From: Erythroxylum novogranatense
Lineage: Eukaryota; Streptophyta; Magnoliopsida; Malpighiales; Erythroxylaceae
Reading direction: 5' to 3'
Length of the DNA stretch: 64,000 bases
Assembly (NCBI GenBank): GCA_029891385.1
Contig: CM057228.1
Span: forward strand, 64,424,523 to 64,488,522
How positions within the stretch are numbered: position 1 is the stretch's first letter; every line of letters begins with the position of its first letter. Of this stretch, positions 23,716-36,364 are shown piece after piece. A model generated the notes under the pieces. That model saw only the letters and a list, made by a program, of their open reading frames with translations. It did not search any database and had not been told where the DNA came from. The translations under genes were made by a program, and so were the position numbers.

Positions 23716-24958
23716 TGTGCACACTAAAATTTATAGTTATGATGAGTCGAGATCGAATCCATAGGGGATGTTCAGTTAATTTCCATAACAAAATTAATTA
23801 AAGCAAGTAAAAAGATAATGGGGAGTTTTTGGATTTTAAGTAATTTAGAAATTAAAGTTAAAGTAAACTAACGAAAACAAATTAAAACATGTAATCAAAA
23901 ATGAGAAAAGTGTCAAATATAAGTGATGTCCAGTTTTAGGGTCAATCTCGGCCTAAAGACGATCAAACATATTCCATCATTCTAACATTTTTACAACCGT
24001 TACTTGGTGTCGATATTCTTATTGAACTAATGTCAGTAAGTTAGCCTTCCATCTCTATTATTTTTCCTCCAAGTGTGAGCCATCTTCTCCGTATGCTTCG
24101 ATGGTGTAAAACCTCCACCTCTATTATCTTTCACGGTACTCTCTTCTCTATTTGCTCTTACTATTCATCGATGTGGTAAATAAACTTTTGGGACATGCTA
24201 CTATTAACGTTTTCTCTCCCCTCTATGACTTCTCTCTTCTACCACCCTCTCACGGCCCTCTCTCACTATAGCTTTGATGTGACAAATAACGATGATGGAC
24301 CACCCTCCTGTTCACACTTAGTTTGAAACCTCCCCATCATTGTTCTTGAACACTGCTAATGCCTAACGCATGCGTTTCACGCAACATACACATATGTTTA
24401 ATGCCCAACATAGTGTAAGCATGGATTTAATGTCACGCACGCATGTGTTTAATGCATGCCCTTCTACTGTCTCGTAACACTATGTCTTGATGTGAAGCAT
24501 CTGCATTTTTGCTACTTCGACCTTTCATCTGCATTGTCATTTTGGCTATTTTCCTCACTTGACTTGTGAGTCAATTAATCGTGCTTCTATTCCTCTTCCT
24601 CGTTGTTTTGCTTACATGAAATGAAGGTTGTTTTCCTTTTTAAACGCATGCTTCATTGCTTACATGAAACGAAGGTTGTTTTCCTTCATCTTTAATCTTC
24701 TTTATATGTTTAACATATGTCTAATTTTTCTTGGCATTAATTACTTGCTCCAATATTTATCATTCTTGCTCTATAATGACAAAAGAATGTGACTCTTCAA
24801 AAAATGACCTAAATATTATGCTTTCGACTCACTTTAATTCTTTGCTTCCAAATTGTGTCGAAAATCACATATGAGTTAAAGTGAGTATCTTAAGCACTTC
24901 TAAGATATTAATCACTAAGTGTAGCATATCATATGAATTAAAATTTAAATACAAATCA
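23716..24958 (-). repeat. 3' LTR of the minus-strand Athila/Tat element
   Basis: The boundary with the internal region is set by the polypurine tract at 24959-24977 (minus GGATAAGTGTGGGAGAACT). The outer boundary near TGTGCACAC at 23716 is inferred from similarity to the LTR-like sequence at 40912. Shared landmarks are the GATCG-ATCC box near 23750 and 40950, and TTAATCACTAAGTGT near 24910 and 46660. No target duplication could be assigned because the 5' LTR is missing. C/T-rich stretches at 24060-24280 carry no gene. Confidence 0.6.
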
Positions 24959-26600
24959 AGTTCTCCCACACTTATCCTTTGACTATCCTCAGGCAAATTG
25001 TCAAAATCAAAATCACAATCCAAAACTTTCACTCATTTTCCACATTTCTTAAGAATAGATAACCATAAGTAAAGGTTAATAACTTTCAAAACCTAAACAA
25101 AAACTCAACTTTCAAAGCTTCTACTCATGATCAATCAATATTCACTATCATTAGAAATTGAGTAATCTAGAGGTAAACTTGGACAGAATGTGTTTAAACA
25201 AGATATTTCCATGGGTACACTCAAACAACATTCATGATCACAACAGTCCATAACTTTGCATATCATTTCATTTCTCAACCACTAAAAGTCACGTGCATAA
25301 TCATGAATCAAAAGACTTTTCAAGGTTTTAAAGTAGGTAAAGGTAAGGTGAGATGTGTTTGGATCAAGTAGCATGAAAGTCATTAAAGCTAGTGAAACAA
25401 AAGAAACACTCAATCAAAAATTGGGAACTATCTGTATGAAGCATATACCAAATACTTAATACAACCTTTATATTTCATAACCCCATTAAACTCTCACACA
25501 CCAACCATATGAAGCATATACCAATCTGAAGGAATCACTCATACAATTTATGTCAACTATACAATGAAACCACAAGAGTGAACCTTCTAGGCCAACATCT
25601 ACCTCATGTTCAACATACTTAAATAACACATTCGTTACAACTCTAGGAAGACACATTAATCATGAATGACTTTGCAAACTCATATGCACTTCCTCCTTGA
25701 TAAATTTATTTAAACAAAAATTCTCCTTTTTTTCATTCTTTTTTTTTCATTTTCTTTTCTTTTTTTAACATTGAAAGAAACTACATTAGCGTGGGAATTT
25801 CAATGATAAGACATAACAAAACATCTAAATATTAACCAACCAACACATATGTACACCACCACACTTACACTTTTGTACATCCACAAACTTACCAATCACA
25901 AATGTTCCACTAGCTTTATGGCTTAGGTAGGACATTTGGTTATGTATAAAGTATATAATATGGTTGATACAAAAAGAAAGGTATAAAGCTCAAAGAGGGT
26001 TAACAAAGGAAAAATCATGTTAATAGGGTAGGCTATTTGGCTAATGTAGTTCAAAAAAAGAAATGCCTAATCATTTCCATGTTAACACATGTGATAAAAA
26101 TGTGGTCTCGAATAGAAATTCAAAGCAAAATTAGGATGTACATGTCATGAAAGTCTCACACTATCAAAAGACAATGAGATTGAAATGAAGGTGTCAGTTT
26201 AATAAGGCTTAAAATCATCTCACTCTCTTTGTCTAATAAGGCTCAAAATCTCACTAACTTTGTTATAGATTTTTCTAATCAATTCACATTCTAATTGTGA
26301 CTAAATAATCTTAAAAGTAACAAAAAACAAGAAATTTTTTTATTTTGTTCATTTAATTTTGAAAACCACCTCAGAAGTCACATAAGCTATAATTAAGCTA
26401 AAAAACATGCATTAAAACTAATGTACCCCACCTCCATACTTAAACCTTGTATTGTCCTCAATGTAAAAACAAATGCAAGAAATGGAGTAGTTAACAAAAA
26501 TTACAAATGCGAAAATGTAAAAGACATAAATTAACTTCCCTTGGGTTGCCTCCTAAGTTGTGCCTTTGTTTAATATCATTGGCTCGACCTCCAGTTGCGT
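24959..26600 (-). other. Athila/Tat 3' internal non-coding region and polypurine tracts
   Basis: There is no long frame. Two purine-rich tracts on the minus strand resemble those near the 3' end of such elements: TTTAAGTATGGAGGTGGGG near 26425-26450, and GGATAAGTGTGGGAGAACT at the LTR edge. Near 26530-26590 the minus strand reads AGGAGGCAACCCAAGG after ATGATATTAAACAAAGG, a conserved post-pol block also found on the plus strand at 47261. A T-rich run lies at 25728-25768. An env-like gene is not recognisable. Confidence 0.65.
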
Positions 26601-26737
26601 GCTTTAAGTGACACTAATGACATCTTCCAGTATCAACAACTGCAAATCCTTTGTTTGGAGGCTCTTATAATACGGCTTCAAGCGATAACCATTCACTCAA
26701 AATGTCTTGTTAGTTTTGAGGTTTTGTATGTCCACTA

Positions 26738-28830
26738 TGTTGGATCGGAAAAAGAAAGCATGCTTAGTTTGGAGAAACGATAGATTTCAAAACTTTTTAA
26801 GAAATCATCTTGCAGCGGAAGCAATATATCCAAATCAATATGCTAATCCATACATGATATGGTATAAGGATAATAAAACCAAGAACAAGATAAACGGAAT
26901 TACCGACTCCTTCGCTACAGCTTTAAATCCTCGCTGCGCTATCCTCTCCTTCTGGTATCCAAATCCTTTGCCTTTGAGTCCTTTCCTTTAGCAATCTATC
27001 TTCTTCCTTGTAGTAGTATCCTCTACTAATTAGATTTACCACTTGTTCTTCAAGGACAACTAGGTTAACAAAATCCTTTGGTGGGAAAGGAGAAGAAATA
27101 TTTGGAGGAGATTTTCTTAGAAGAAGAAGAACAAAAATTGAAACTCTTTCAATTCTTTCACTTAGGAATTTCGGTTCTCTCTTGCATGAAAAGAGAGAAT
27201 GTCTTAAAAACATGCAAGAAGCCTTTCTTACATCTCAATTTCGAAATATGCATGAAATGGAAAGAGTGAGAGGCATCCAATGCATCACTTCTTACATTAA
27301 TCACTCATCAAATAGCCAATAAATGAGACTTATTTCATTTATCTTTAAAATGGCTATTTGAAAAGACCATAACCTATAATTGAATACCCATTTCGGTTTT
27401 GGCAAGAAGGAAGATGGTCCATCTAATGCACATCTTTCATCTTTAATCTAATGAATACAAATAGGTTACATGCCAACATTAAAAGCCAACCATTAAACCA
27501 TTTAATGGTAAGTTCATAACTCCATTTAATAATGATGAACCATAATAAAGACCATCTTTATTTAGTATTTTAATGTCAAATGTGTGGTTACACATCTAAC
27601 TTAACACAATTTCGAAATTGCTTCTTCTCCATTTAAAATTTTTTTTTTAATATAATTAATCTAATCAATTACATTAAACCAAAACAAGCCCATTTCTAAA
27701 TGAACATATGGGCTTCCAATTAACCATTAATTAGTATAAGCCCATCATTCAATTATGGACTTCTAAAGCCTCCAAACTACTTCTTACTTAGCTTGATAAC
27801 CTTCCTTAAAGCCAAGTGGGGAATCTTATTGGACTTTGATAATTCATGCTCCAATAAGCCCGAAATAATTCAATCTCATTGAATTAATTCTAGCTTATTA
27901 ACTAAATGTCATTCCACTAAAGACAATTAGTTGAACTCTTGAATTATTAAATATTATGAGAATATGTCCAATTGCAAACCCTATTTAGAACCTTATTATA
28001 GCTATCCGCACAACAAAGGGTAAAATTACCATTTTGCCCTTATGTTGGTTTTTCCTTCTAGATCTCTCATTTTACTTTATATGGTGATTAACACATAAGA
28101 TCTCATCTTAGTGTTAAGACTTGATGGGTAGCTAGTCCATCAAACTATCGGTGCCGCTTAATCACCAAATCTCCTTAAAACATCTAGAAGAGATGATAAC
28201 ACTATAAACTCTTTATTTGAGTGAATGTTCCTCGATACATGTTTCAATTAATAATTCCAACATGCGATAATCGGATTAATACCTGTAAAAATCCATTCCG
28301 ATCATATCAAGAATTATAATGAACACATATGAGTTCACCACTCATCAAGATTGTGGTTCATAATAGCGAATGCTTAAGTTGTATGTTTTAAGATTAAAGT
28401 AACGACCCACTTTATTCTTGAAAACATACTTGATTCCAATTCATTTAATAGTGCCATTATCGATAGTCTACTACTATCATGATATGAAACTCATCATTCC
28501 CTTTAAGTAAACTCCTTTACTTATATCGAGATAAATCGCAACACTACTGACTAAACCATAATCAAACGACCAACTTGATTATTCAACTGTGAATCAATTA
28601 ATTGATTCTAATAATATACATGTTTCCCATACATCTCTATGTATATGTATATTACTTACAAATGAATCTTGGTACCTTATGACCAGATATATAATGCTCA
28701 TACAGATAAAACCAAACTCTTTTGTTTTATTAATAATAAATATTTTCATTACAAAACTCTAATCAAGAAGATAAAGTTACATGTAAATACACTTGCTTTC
28801 CGAGGGCACTATATTTACATAACTCCAACA
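26738..28830 (-). repeat. 3' LTR of the complete copia element
   Basis: It runs TGTTGGATCGG to ACTCCAACA, 2093 bp. The polypurine tract abuts its right end at 28831. Short open frames at 26707-26991, 26923-27213 and 27078-27269 recur in the other LTR copies and are LTR sequence, not genes. Confidence 0.95.
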
Positions 28831-28846
28831 ATCTCCCACTTGCCCT
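28831..28846 (-). other. Polypurine tract of the copia element
   Basis: The minus strand reads AGGGCAAGTGGGAGAT directly before TGTTGGAG. It is close to the tract of the left-edge copia element at 515-525. Confidence 0.9.
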
Positions 28847-29499
28847 AAAGCAAGTTTGACATATCCTTCATTCCCATCCTTCTAGGTGACCCTCAAAGCT
28901 CTTTTGAGTCAATGTCTTTGTGAACGGATCAGCAAGGTTTTGCTCTGTAGAATCTTTACCACATCCACTTCTCCACGTTGTATTATCTCCTTATGAGATT
29001 ATACTTTCGCTCAATGTGTTTAGCGACTTGGTGGTTCCGAGGTTCTTTAGAATTAGCCACCGCCCACTATTATCACAATAAAGTGTAATGGCTTTTACGC
29101 CTCCTCGAACTACCTCCAAATCATTTAGAACTTCCGAGCGATCGCTTCCTTTCACGCTTCACAAGACAACATACTCACCTCCATAGTCGAATCAGAATAC
29201 AAGATTATTTGACACTCCTCCAAACTATGGCTCCACCTCTTAAAGTAAATATAGAACCGAAGTTGATTTCCTTGAATCAACATCGATTGGAAATCGAATC
29301 CGATATCCCGTCGTAATAAGATTACTTCCGAGTAAATAAGTATTAAGTTCTTCGTCCTACGAAGATACTTAAATATACACTTAACCGCAGTCCAATGTTC
29401 CATTCCTAGATTGGACTGAAATCTGATTACCAGTCCCACTGCGTAACTGATATCCGGTCTAGTGCACAAGATTGCATACATCAAACTACCAACTGCCAA
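28847..29499 (-). pseudogene. Copia RNase H
   Basis: The frame at 29152-29499 carries AVGSLMYAILCTRPDISYAV, the conserved RT to RNase H linker, then HWTAVKCIFKYLRRTKNL. Downstream, in broken frames, the usual end of the domain is visible: LYCDNSG near 29060-29090, and NLADPFTKTL near 28930. The copy is disrupted by indels, so RNase H is not made in one frame. Confidence 0.85.
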
Positions 29500-30300
29500 G
29501 CATATGGAATGTTACGCATGCGTTCAACCTCCTCTTGGGTTTTAGGTGCTTGTTCCTTTGAAAGTTTGATTCCATGTCTAGTAGGAGTGAAACCCCTCTT
29601 GGAATCTTGCATGGCAAACTTATTGAGCATATTCTCAATGTAAGTTAGTTGAGACAAAACTATCTTCTTGTTCTTACGATCCCTTATAAGTTTGATCCCT
29701 AGAACATAAGTAGCCTCTCCCAAATCCTTCATTGAAAACTGTTCATTCAGCCATCCCTTAACCGCAGATAACATTCCCACATCATTCCCAATGAGCAGAA
29801 TGTCATCAACATACAAGATTAGGAAAGTAACCTTACCTTCTTGTATTCTTTTGTAAACACAAGGCTCATCTAGGTTTTGTATGAACCCATAGGTTTTGAT
29901 AGCCTTATCAAACCTAATGTTCCAAGACCTAGATGCTTGCTTAAGTCCATAAATGGACCTTGCAACTTGCAAACCTTATGCTCATTACCTAGCTCAATGA
30001 ATCCTTCCGGTTGGGCCATATAAATGGTCTCCTCAAGATCTCCATTCAGAAATGTGGTCTTGACATCCATTTGCCATATTTCATAATCGAAATAGTCGCT
30101 ATGGCCAAAAGAATCTGATGGACTTAAGCATGGCAACCGGAGAAAAGTCTCCTCGTAGTCTATACCCTCCTTTTGAGTATAGCCTTTAGCTACCAATCTA
30201 GCTTTAAAGGTCTCTACCTTTCCATCCGATCCCCTTTTCCTTTTGTAGATCCATTTACACCCTATGGTTTTAGACTGGTAGTAGATCTACAAGGACCCAG
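29481..30300 (-). pseudogene. Copia reverse transcriptase
   Basis: The RT spans frames 29870-30196 and 29481-29972. The first starts VAKGYTQKEGIDYEETF and contains WQMDVKTTFLNGDLEETIYM (consensus MDVKTAFLNG), with the first catalytic Asp. The second contains YGLKQASRSWNIRFD and LILYVDDILLIGND, the YVDD catalytic box intact, then KDLGEATYVLGIK. One frame change lies between the two near 29950, where both frames overlap. This is the DNA-polymerising domain. Confidence 0.93.
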
Positions 30301-30463
30301 ACTTCATTAGTATACATAGAATCTATTTCCGATTCCATTGCCTTGAGCCATTTTCCTGCATCAACATCATTAATAGCCTGTGTATACGTAATAGGATCTG
30401 TTTCTTCTTAGTCTGAGATGGCAATTAAGCCTTCTCCTAAACCCAGATACCTATCTGGTTGTC

Positions 30464-31528
30464 TCACAACCCTCCCACTACGCTCAGGCACATCTTGATG
30501 TTCAAAGTTGCACTTCGATTCAACTCTTGAATCCATTTCGACATCTTGTTCATCATATCCAAAACGACTCTTGGTTTGGATGAAATTGCTAACTCCTTTA
30601 GTACTACTTCACTTCTTCCTTTGTGATTTCTCACAAACTCTTCCTCTAAGAAGTTTGCATTTGTCGACACAAATACCTTCCTATCATGAGGACTGTAAAA
30701 ATAGTACCATCGAGTTCCCGTAGGATATTCTACAAACAAACATACTTCTGACCTTGGTTCCATCTTTGTGGATTCAGGCTTTAGAACATGAGCTGGACAG
30801 CCCCAAGTCCTCAAGTGCCTCAATGAAGGCACTCGGCCAGTCCACAACTCCCTAGGTGTTTTAGGCACAGATTTGGATGGAGCAAAGTTAAGAAGATATG
30901 TTGCTGTTTGTATGACATATCCCCATAATGATTTTGGAAGGCTAGCATAGGACATCATTGATCTTACCATTTCCAATAGAGTTCTATTTCTCCTCTCTAC
31001 TACACCATTCTGTTGAGGTGTACGAGGAGCTGACAAATTGGAAACAATTCCATTGTCAATTAAATATCACTGGAACTCTCCAGATAAATACTCACCACCT
31101 CGATCTGATCGAAGCTGTTTTAATGGCTTGCCAAGTTGCTTCTCAGCTTCAGCTTTGAATTCTTTGAACTTTTCAAAAGATTCACTCTTTTTATGCATCA
31201 AATACAAATAGCCATGTCTTGAGTAATCATCTATAAAAGTTATGAAATATTCATAACCTCCTCTAGCTTGTACATTCATGGGCCCACACACATCAGTATG
31301 TACCATGTCCAATGTGGATTCAAATCTGTTTCCTTTAGAAGGAAATGAGGCTTTGTCATTTTCCTTCAATACAAGATTCACAGTGGGTAATGGATCACTA
31401 TCCAAGCCCATAAGGATCCCACCCTTTACTAGCCTGTCAAGTTTTTTCTGATTGATATGACCCATCCTTAGATGCCACAGATACTTTGAATTAATGCTAG
31501 AGATATTGGATTGTCTTGGTTTTATCAA
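30464..31528 (-). pseudogene. Copia integrase
   Basis: The frame 31067-31528 begins with the GAG-pre-integrase zinc region, YLWHLRMGHINQKKLDRL. It continues into the catalytic core with MVHTDVCGPMNV (first Asp), FITFIDDYSRHGYLYLM and LRSDRGGEYLSGEFQ (second Asp). After a stop at about 31064 the same frame continues at 30464-31036 with SAPRTPQQNGVVERRNRTLLE, carrying the catalytic Glu, then LPKSLWGYVIQTATYLLNF and the C-terminal LRTWGCPAHV. The D-D-E triad is present. Only the stop between GEFQ and the next block prevents a continuous protein here. Confidence 0.94.
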
Positions 31529-31560
31529 TTACGTGGTGTTTAGTGAACCTTTCATAGGTT

Positions 31561-32130
31561 CTATAAAAACAATCCTCGTTTAATTATCGCTTCACAAATA
31601 AAATCCTTATTCTCATATATTGAAACAACCTTTTCAAAATATAAGGAATAGCCAGATTTTATTAGACAAAAAACAGAAATCATGTTCCTTACAATCATTG
31701 GCATGTAATAAACATCTTCCAAATATAACCTATGACCACTAGGAAAGTCCAAGATAACTACTCCCACAGATTCTGCTGAAACATAGGAACCATCTGCTAT
31801 CTTAACTTGAAACTGACCTTTAGGAAGTCTTTTCCTTTGCTGGAACCCCTGCAAAGAATTACAAACATGGTTAGTGGCTCCTGAATCTAATATCCAAGAA
31901 GTAGATAAATCTGCCATATTTCTAGTTCCTAACAAACTTAGGAAGCCCATACCTTGTTTGCTTTTGAGGGACTCTAGGTAGACTGGACAGTTTCTTTTCC
32001 AGTGGCCCATCTCATCACAGTGGAAACACTTTCCTTTGATGTTCTATTTGGCCTTCTTTTTCATGGGTTTGGCCTTGACCCCTATTTGGGCCTTCTTTTC
32101 ATTGGACCTTCTTCTTTCCTTGCCCTTACC
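31561..32130 (-). pseudogene. Copia gag zinc knuckle and aspartic protease
   Basis: Near 31990-32040 the nucleocapsid knuckle reads CFHCDEMGHWKRNCPVYL, C-X2-C-X4-H-X4-C intact. The open part 31561-32010 then shows the protease, WILDSGATNHVCNSLQGF with the D-S-G-A-T active site intact, followed by LPKGQFQVKIADGSYVSAES. The protease would release the mature element proteins. Upstream, a Lys-rich stretch (32040-32130) is out of frame. Confidence 0.92.
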
Positions 32131-32768
32131 CTTGGCTTAGAAGAAGAAGCTACATTAGCTTCGTCCCATGAGCCTTAATATTCAATATTTCCTCCGTGCT
32201 CGGAGGGTATTCATCAACTCACTCAAGGTGTAATCCTTGTTGTTGAGCTCATAGTCCAACTTAAACTGCTGAAAAGAAGAGTTTAAGCTATTGATGATCA
32301 TAATCATCTGCGTGTCCGCATCCATATCCGCCCCAAGCATCTCAGCCTCAGTGACCGCAGAGATTACCTTCATCATGTAATCCTGAACCGATTCACCAGG
32401 TTTCTATCTGAGATTATGAAAGGTTTGGATAGCTTTCACTCTTGCAGACCTAGTCCTCACACCAAACATCTCATGTAGGTGATGGACCATTGCACTAGCA
32501 GTTTTCATATAAGCAATTTACTTTTGCAACATGCCGCTGACAGAAGCCAGAATATAACACTTAGTAGTCTTGTCAAGATTCTCGCCAACTTCATGTTGTT
32601 GGACTTGCTCAGAGTTGCATCTCCACTTAGAGGTGTAGGCTCATTTTCAGTTAACACCCATGAAATACGCTCAAATTGAAGAACAATGTCAAGGTTACGT
32701 CTCCATTCATTAAACTTGTCTCCATTTTCCAATTTGTTATTAGTCAAGAGCGGGGTGAGTGGATTCAT
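32131..32768 (-). pseudogene. Copia gag N-terminal and middle region (UBN2-type)
   Basis: Gag begins at 32768 with MNPLTPLLTNNKLENGDKFN and EWRRNLDIVLQFERISWVL, the usual start of plant copia Gag (substrate of UBN2-type domain models). After frame changes it continues at 32182-32376 with DADTQMIMIINSLNSSFQQF and ELMNTLR. Gag forms the virus-like particle. Frame changes between 32505 and 32376 show this copy is dead. Confidence 0.88.
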
Positions 32769-34248
32769 TTTGTGGTTGATTATGTGCGAAAATATAAATT
32801 ATTAAAACATGAGCATACTAGTCAACAATTTATGGAACTTTGTATAAAATCATGATGCATGTATGCATGACGATAGATTTAACAAAACTTAAAATTAAAA
32901 CATTATATGACGGTTATTTTCTTATCTATAATGACTAAGTGACGGTGGGCCATCTTATCTATTAAAAGAAAAAGCGGGACCCTCCCACTCAAAAACTACC
33001 AAGCATCTCATGCTCAATTTTTTAAGAAGCGTCTTAATTTGGTCCATACTTTTACCAATGAGCTACGGTGGGCGGTTTATTGATAAAAATATTGAGTGTA
33101 TAACCATTTGATTCATTCACTAAAGATACCTACAAATCATGCCTCGGTGGGAGGTCATATTTGCTATCATTAAGTGGACTTATCCTTAAGAAACCCAAAC
33201 CATGCAAGATCTAGGATCCATGCCCTCCGATGGGGAGTAACACTTCACCACATGCAAACGGGCCATCATTTGGAGACCGTGGACTCTCACAGAGCATCCT
33301 CTCCCACTCAATCTTTTGGGCTTTAAGTTTTAAATACCATCTTGTCTAGATGCAATTTATTATCCATCCTATATTGTTTCATTATATATCTCATACATAA
33401 TGAATGCATGGCAAGGCCTAGGGTTGGCAATTTTCTAAATGACATGCAATCACATAATATCACATATTACAAGCATTCATTTCTCCATTCATCACATGAA
33501 CTAATAAAGCCACTTTTGATTGTCCATCCTAGAAACATAAAATAATTACAAGCCTTTTAGGCCCAAAAAATGCTTCTTCATCTTGGATCTTTCGCTTCGA
33601 ACTCTCCGCTAACATGATCTGGCCCATTCGGTAAACAAAATGTAATGGCATTTATGAAATTAGAATTTTGTCATTTTGAAAAATAAAATTCCAGCACTAG
33701 ATTTTTAGAAAACCAAATCTTTGTTTTGACAAAAAATTCCAGCACTTGTTTTATTAAAACCGAAACTCATTTCATGAAAATTAAACACATCACTTAGTAT
33801 TTTAGCAAAACCGAAATTGGATTCTTTGAAACAAAAAACCAGAACTTGTTTTCCAATCATAACTGAAATATGATTCATTGAAACAAAAATACCAGCAACT
33901 TAGTTTTCACAAAACTTATGCCAAAACACAAAAGGATACACCGAAAATTTTACCTTTCCATTTCTTCAATCCATGGCTGCTCCTTCTTCATCATTACATC
34001 AAATTGTACATTACAAAATCAAATAAAATAGAAAAAAGAAACCAAGGAGGAAACATGGTGATGATAGACCACCCTCCTTGTTACAACCAAAGAAGAAATC
34101 TTACAAGATAAAATTTAACTCTATGGACAACCAAAAGAGCAACATACACCATATATATTTCTATCACATAAAAATATGCAGTATACATAAAAATATTGCC
34201 AACCCATGCATCCACCATATAGGAACCGAAATCATGCATGAAAAACCG
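32769..34248 (-). other. Copia leader between primer site and gag
   Basis: A non-coding leader of about 1.5 kb. Small frames at 33342, 33878 and 34081 have no recognisable domain. Two related stretches with CCAGCACT and CCAGAACTTG at 33690-33900 form a degenerate repeat. Confidence 0.7.
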
Positions 34249-34261
34249 GCTCTGATACCAA
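34249..34261 (-). other. Primer-binding site, initiator Met tRNA type (copia)
   Basis: The minus strand reads TTGGTATCAGAGC next to the LTR end GATCCAACA. It is the complement of the initiator methionine tRNA 3' end and identifies 34263-36359 as the 5' LTR. Confidence 0.93.
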
Positions 34262-34262
34262 T

Positions 34263-36359
34263 TGTTGGATCGAAAAGAAAGCATGCTTAGTTTGGAGAAA
34301 CGATAGATTTCAAAACTTTTTAAGAAATCATCTTGCAGCAGAAGCAATATATCCAAATCAATATGCTAATCCATACATGATATGGTATAAGGATAATAAA
34401 ACCAAGAACAAGATAAACGGAATTACCGACTTCTTCGCCATGACTTTAAATCCTCGTTCGCTATCCTCTCCTTCGGTATCCAAATCCTTTGCCTTTGAGT
34501 CTTTCCTTTAGCAATCTATCTTCTTCCTTGTAGTAGTATCCTCTACCAATTAGATTTACCACTTGTTCTTCAAGGACAACTAGGTTAACAAAATCCTTTG
34601 GTGGGAAAGGAGAAGAAATATTTGGAGGAGATTTTCTTAGAAGAAGAAGAACAAAATTTGAAACTCTTTCAATTCTTTCACTTAGGAATTTCGGTTCTCT
34701 CTTGCATGAAAAGAGAGAATGTCTAAAAAACATGCAAGAAGCCTTTCTTACATCTCAATTTCGAAATATGCATGAAATGGAAAGAGTGAGAGGCATCCAA
34801 TGCATCACTTCTTACATTAATCACTCATCAAATAGCCAATAAATGAGACTTACTTCATTTATCTTTAAAATGGCTATTTGAAAAGACCATAACCTATAAT
34901 TGAATACCCATTTCGGTTTTGGCAAGAAGAAAGAAGGAAGATGGTCCATCTAATGCACATCTTTCATCTTTAATCTAATGAATGCAAATAGGTTACATGC
35001 CAACATTAAAAGCCAACCATTAAACCATTTAATGGTAAGTTCATAACTCCATTTAATAATGATGAACCATAATAAAGACCATCTTTATTTAGTATTTTAA
35101 TGTCAAATGTGTGGTTACACATCTAACCTAACACAATTTCGAAATTGCTTCTTCTCCATTTAAAAAATTGTTTTAATATAATTAATCTAATCAATTACAT
35201 TAAACCAAAACAAGCCCATTTCTAAATGAACATATGGGCTTCCAATTAACCATTAATTAGTATAAGCCCATCATTCAATTATGGACTTCTAAAGCCTCCA
35301 AAATACTTCTTACTTAGCTTGATAACCTTCCTTAAAGCCAAGTGGGGAATCTTATTGGACTTTGATAATTCATGCCCAATAAGCCCATAAATAATTCAAT
35401 CTCATTGGAATTAATTCTAGCTTATTAACTAAATGTCATTCCACTAAAGACAATTAGTTGAACTCTTGAATTATTAAATATTATGAGAATATGTCCAATT
35501 GCAAACCCTATTTAGAACCTTATTATAGCCATCCGCACAACAAAGGGTAAAATTACGTTTTGCCCTTATGTTGGTTTTTCCTTCTAGATCTCTCATTTTA
35601 CTTTATATGGTGATTAACACATAAGATCTCATCTTAGTGTTAAGACTTGATGGGTAGCTAGTCCATCAAACTATCTGGTGCCGCTTAATCACCAAATCTC
35701 CTTAAAACATCTGTAAGAGATGATAACACTATAAACTCTTTATTTGAGTGAATGTTCCCTGATACATGTTTCAATTAATAATTCCAACATGCAGACACTG
35801 GATTAATACCCTGTAAAAATCCATTTCGATCATATCAAGAATTATAATGAAACACATATGAGTTCACCACTCATCAAGATTGTGGTTCATAATAGCGAAT
35901 GCTTAAGTTGTATGTTTTAAGATTAAAGTAACGACCCACTTTATTCTTGAAAACATACTTGATTCTAGATTCATTTAATAGTGCCATTATCGATAGTCTA
36001 CTACTATCATGATATGAAACTCATCATTACCTTTAAGTAAACTCCTTTACTTATATGGAGATAAATCGCAACACTACGCCTAAACCATAATCAAACGACC
36101 AACTTGATTATTCAACTGTGAATCAATTAATTGATTCTAATAATATACATGTTTCCCATACATCTCTATGTATATGTATGTTACTTACAAATGAATCTTG
36201 GTACCTTATGACCAGATATATAATGCTCATACAGATAAAACCAAACTCTTTTGTTTTATTAATAATAAATATTTTCATTACAAAACTCTAACTGAAGAAG
36301 ATAAAGTTACATGTAAATACACTTGCTTTCCAGGGCACTATATTTACATAACTCCAACA
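34263..36359 (-). repeat. 5' LTR of the complete copia element
   Basis: It runs TGTTGGATCG to ACTCCAACA, 2097 bp, and is the partner of 26738-28830. In the minus orientation, transcription would begin within it and run into the leader. Confidence 0.95.
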
Positions 36360-36364
36360 CACTA

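Larger units (their letters stand above)
26738..36359 (-). mobile_element. Complete Ty1/copia retrotransposon
   Basis: A 9622-bp element with LTRs 26738-28830 and 34263-36359. The perfect target duplication has the sequence CACTA (26733-26737 and 36360-36364). On the minus strand the order is 5' LTR, tRNA primer site, leader, gag, protease, integrase, RT, RNase H, polypurine tract and 3' LTR; integrase before RT is diagnostic of copia. The two LTRs look very alike by eye, with few substitutions and single-base indels, so the insertion is fairly young. The coding region is nevertheless broken by frame changes and stops. It landed in the integrase end of the Athila/Tat element. The solo LTR at 16164 is the same family. 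Confidence 0.96.

Noticed and set aside
26733..26737. CACTA motif as the end of a CACTA DNA transposon
   Set aside because: It is the 5-bp target duplication of the copia element, repeated at 36360-36364; no CACTA subterminal repeats are adjacent.
26707..27269. Small frames shared between 26.7-27.3 kb, 34.4-34.8 kb and 16.1-16.5 kb
   Set aside because: All lie in copies of the same copia LTR.
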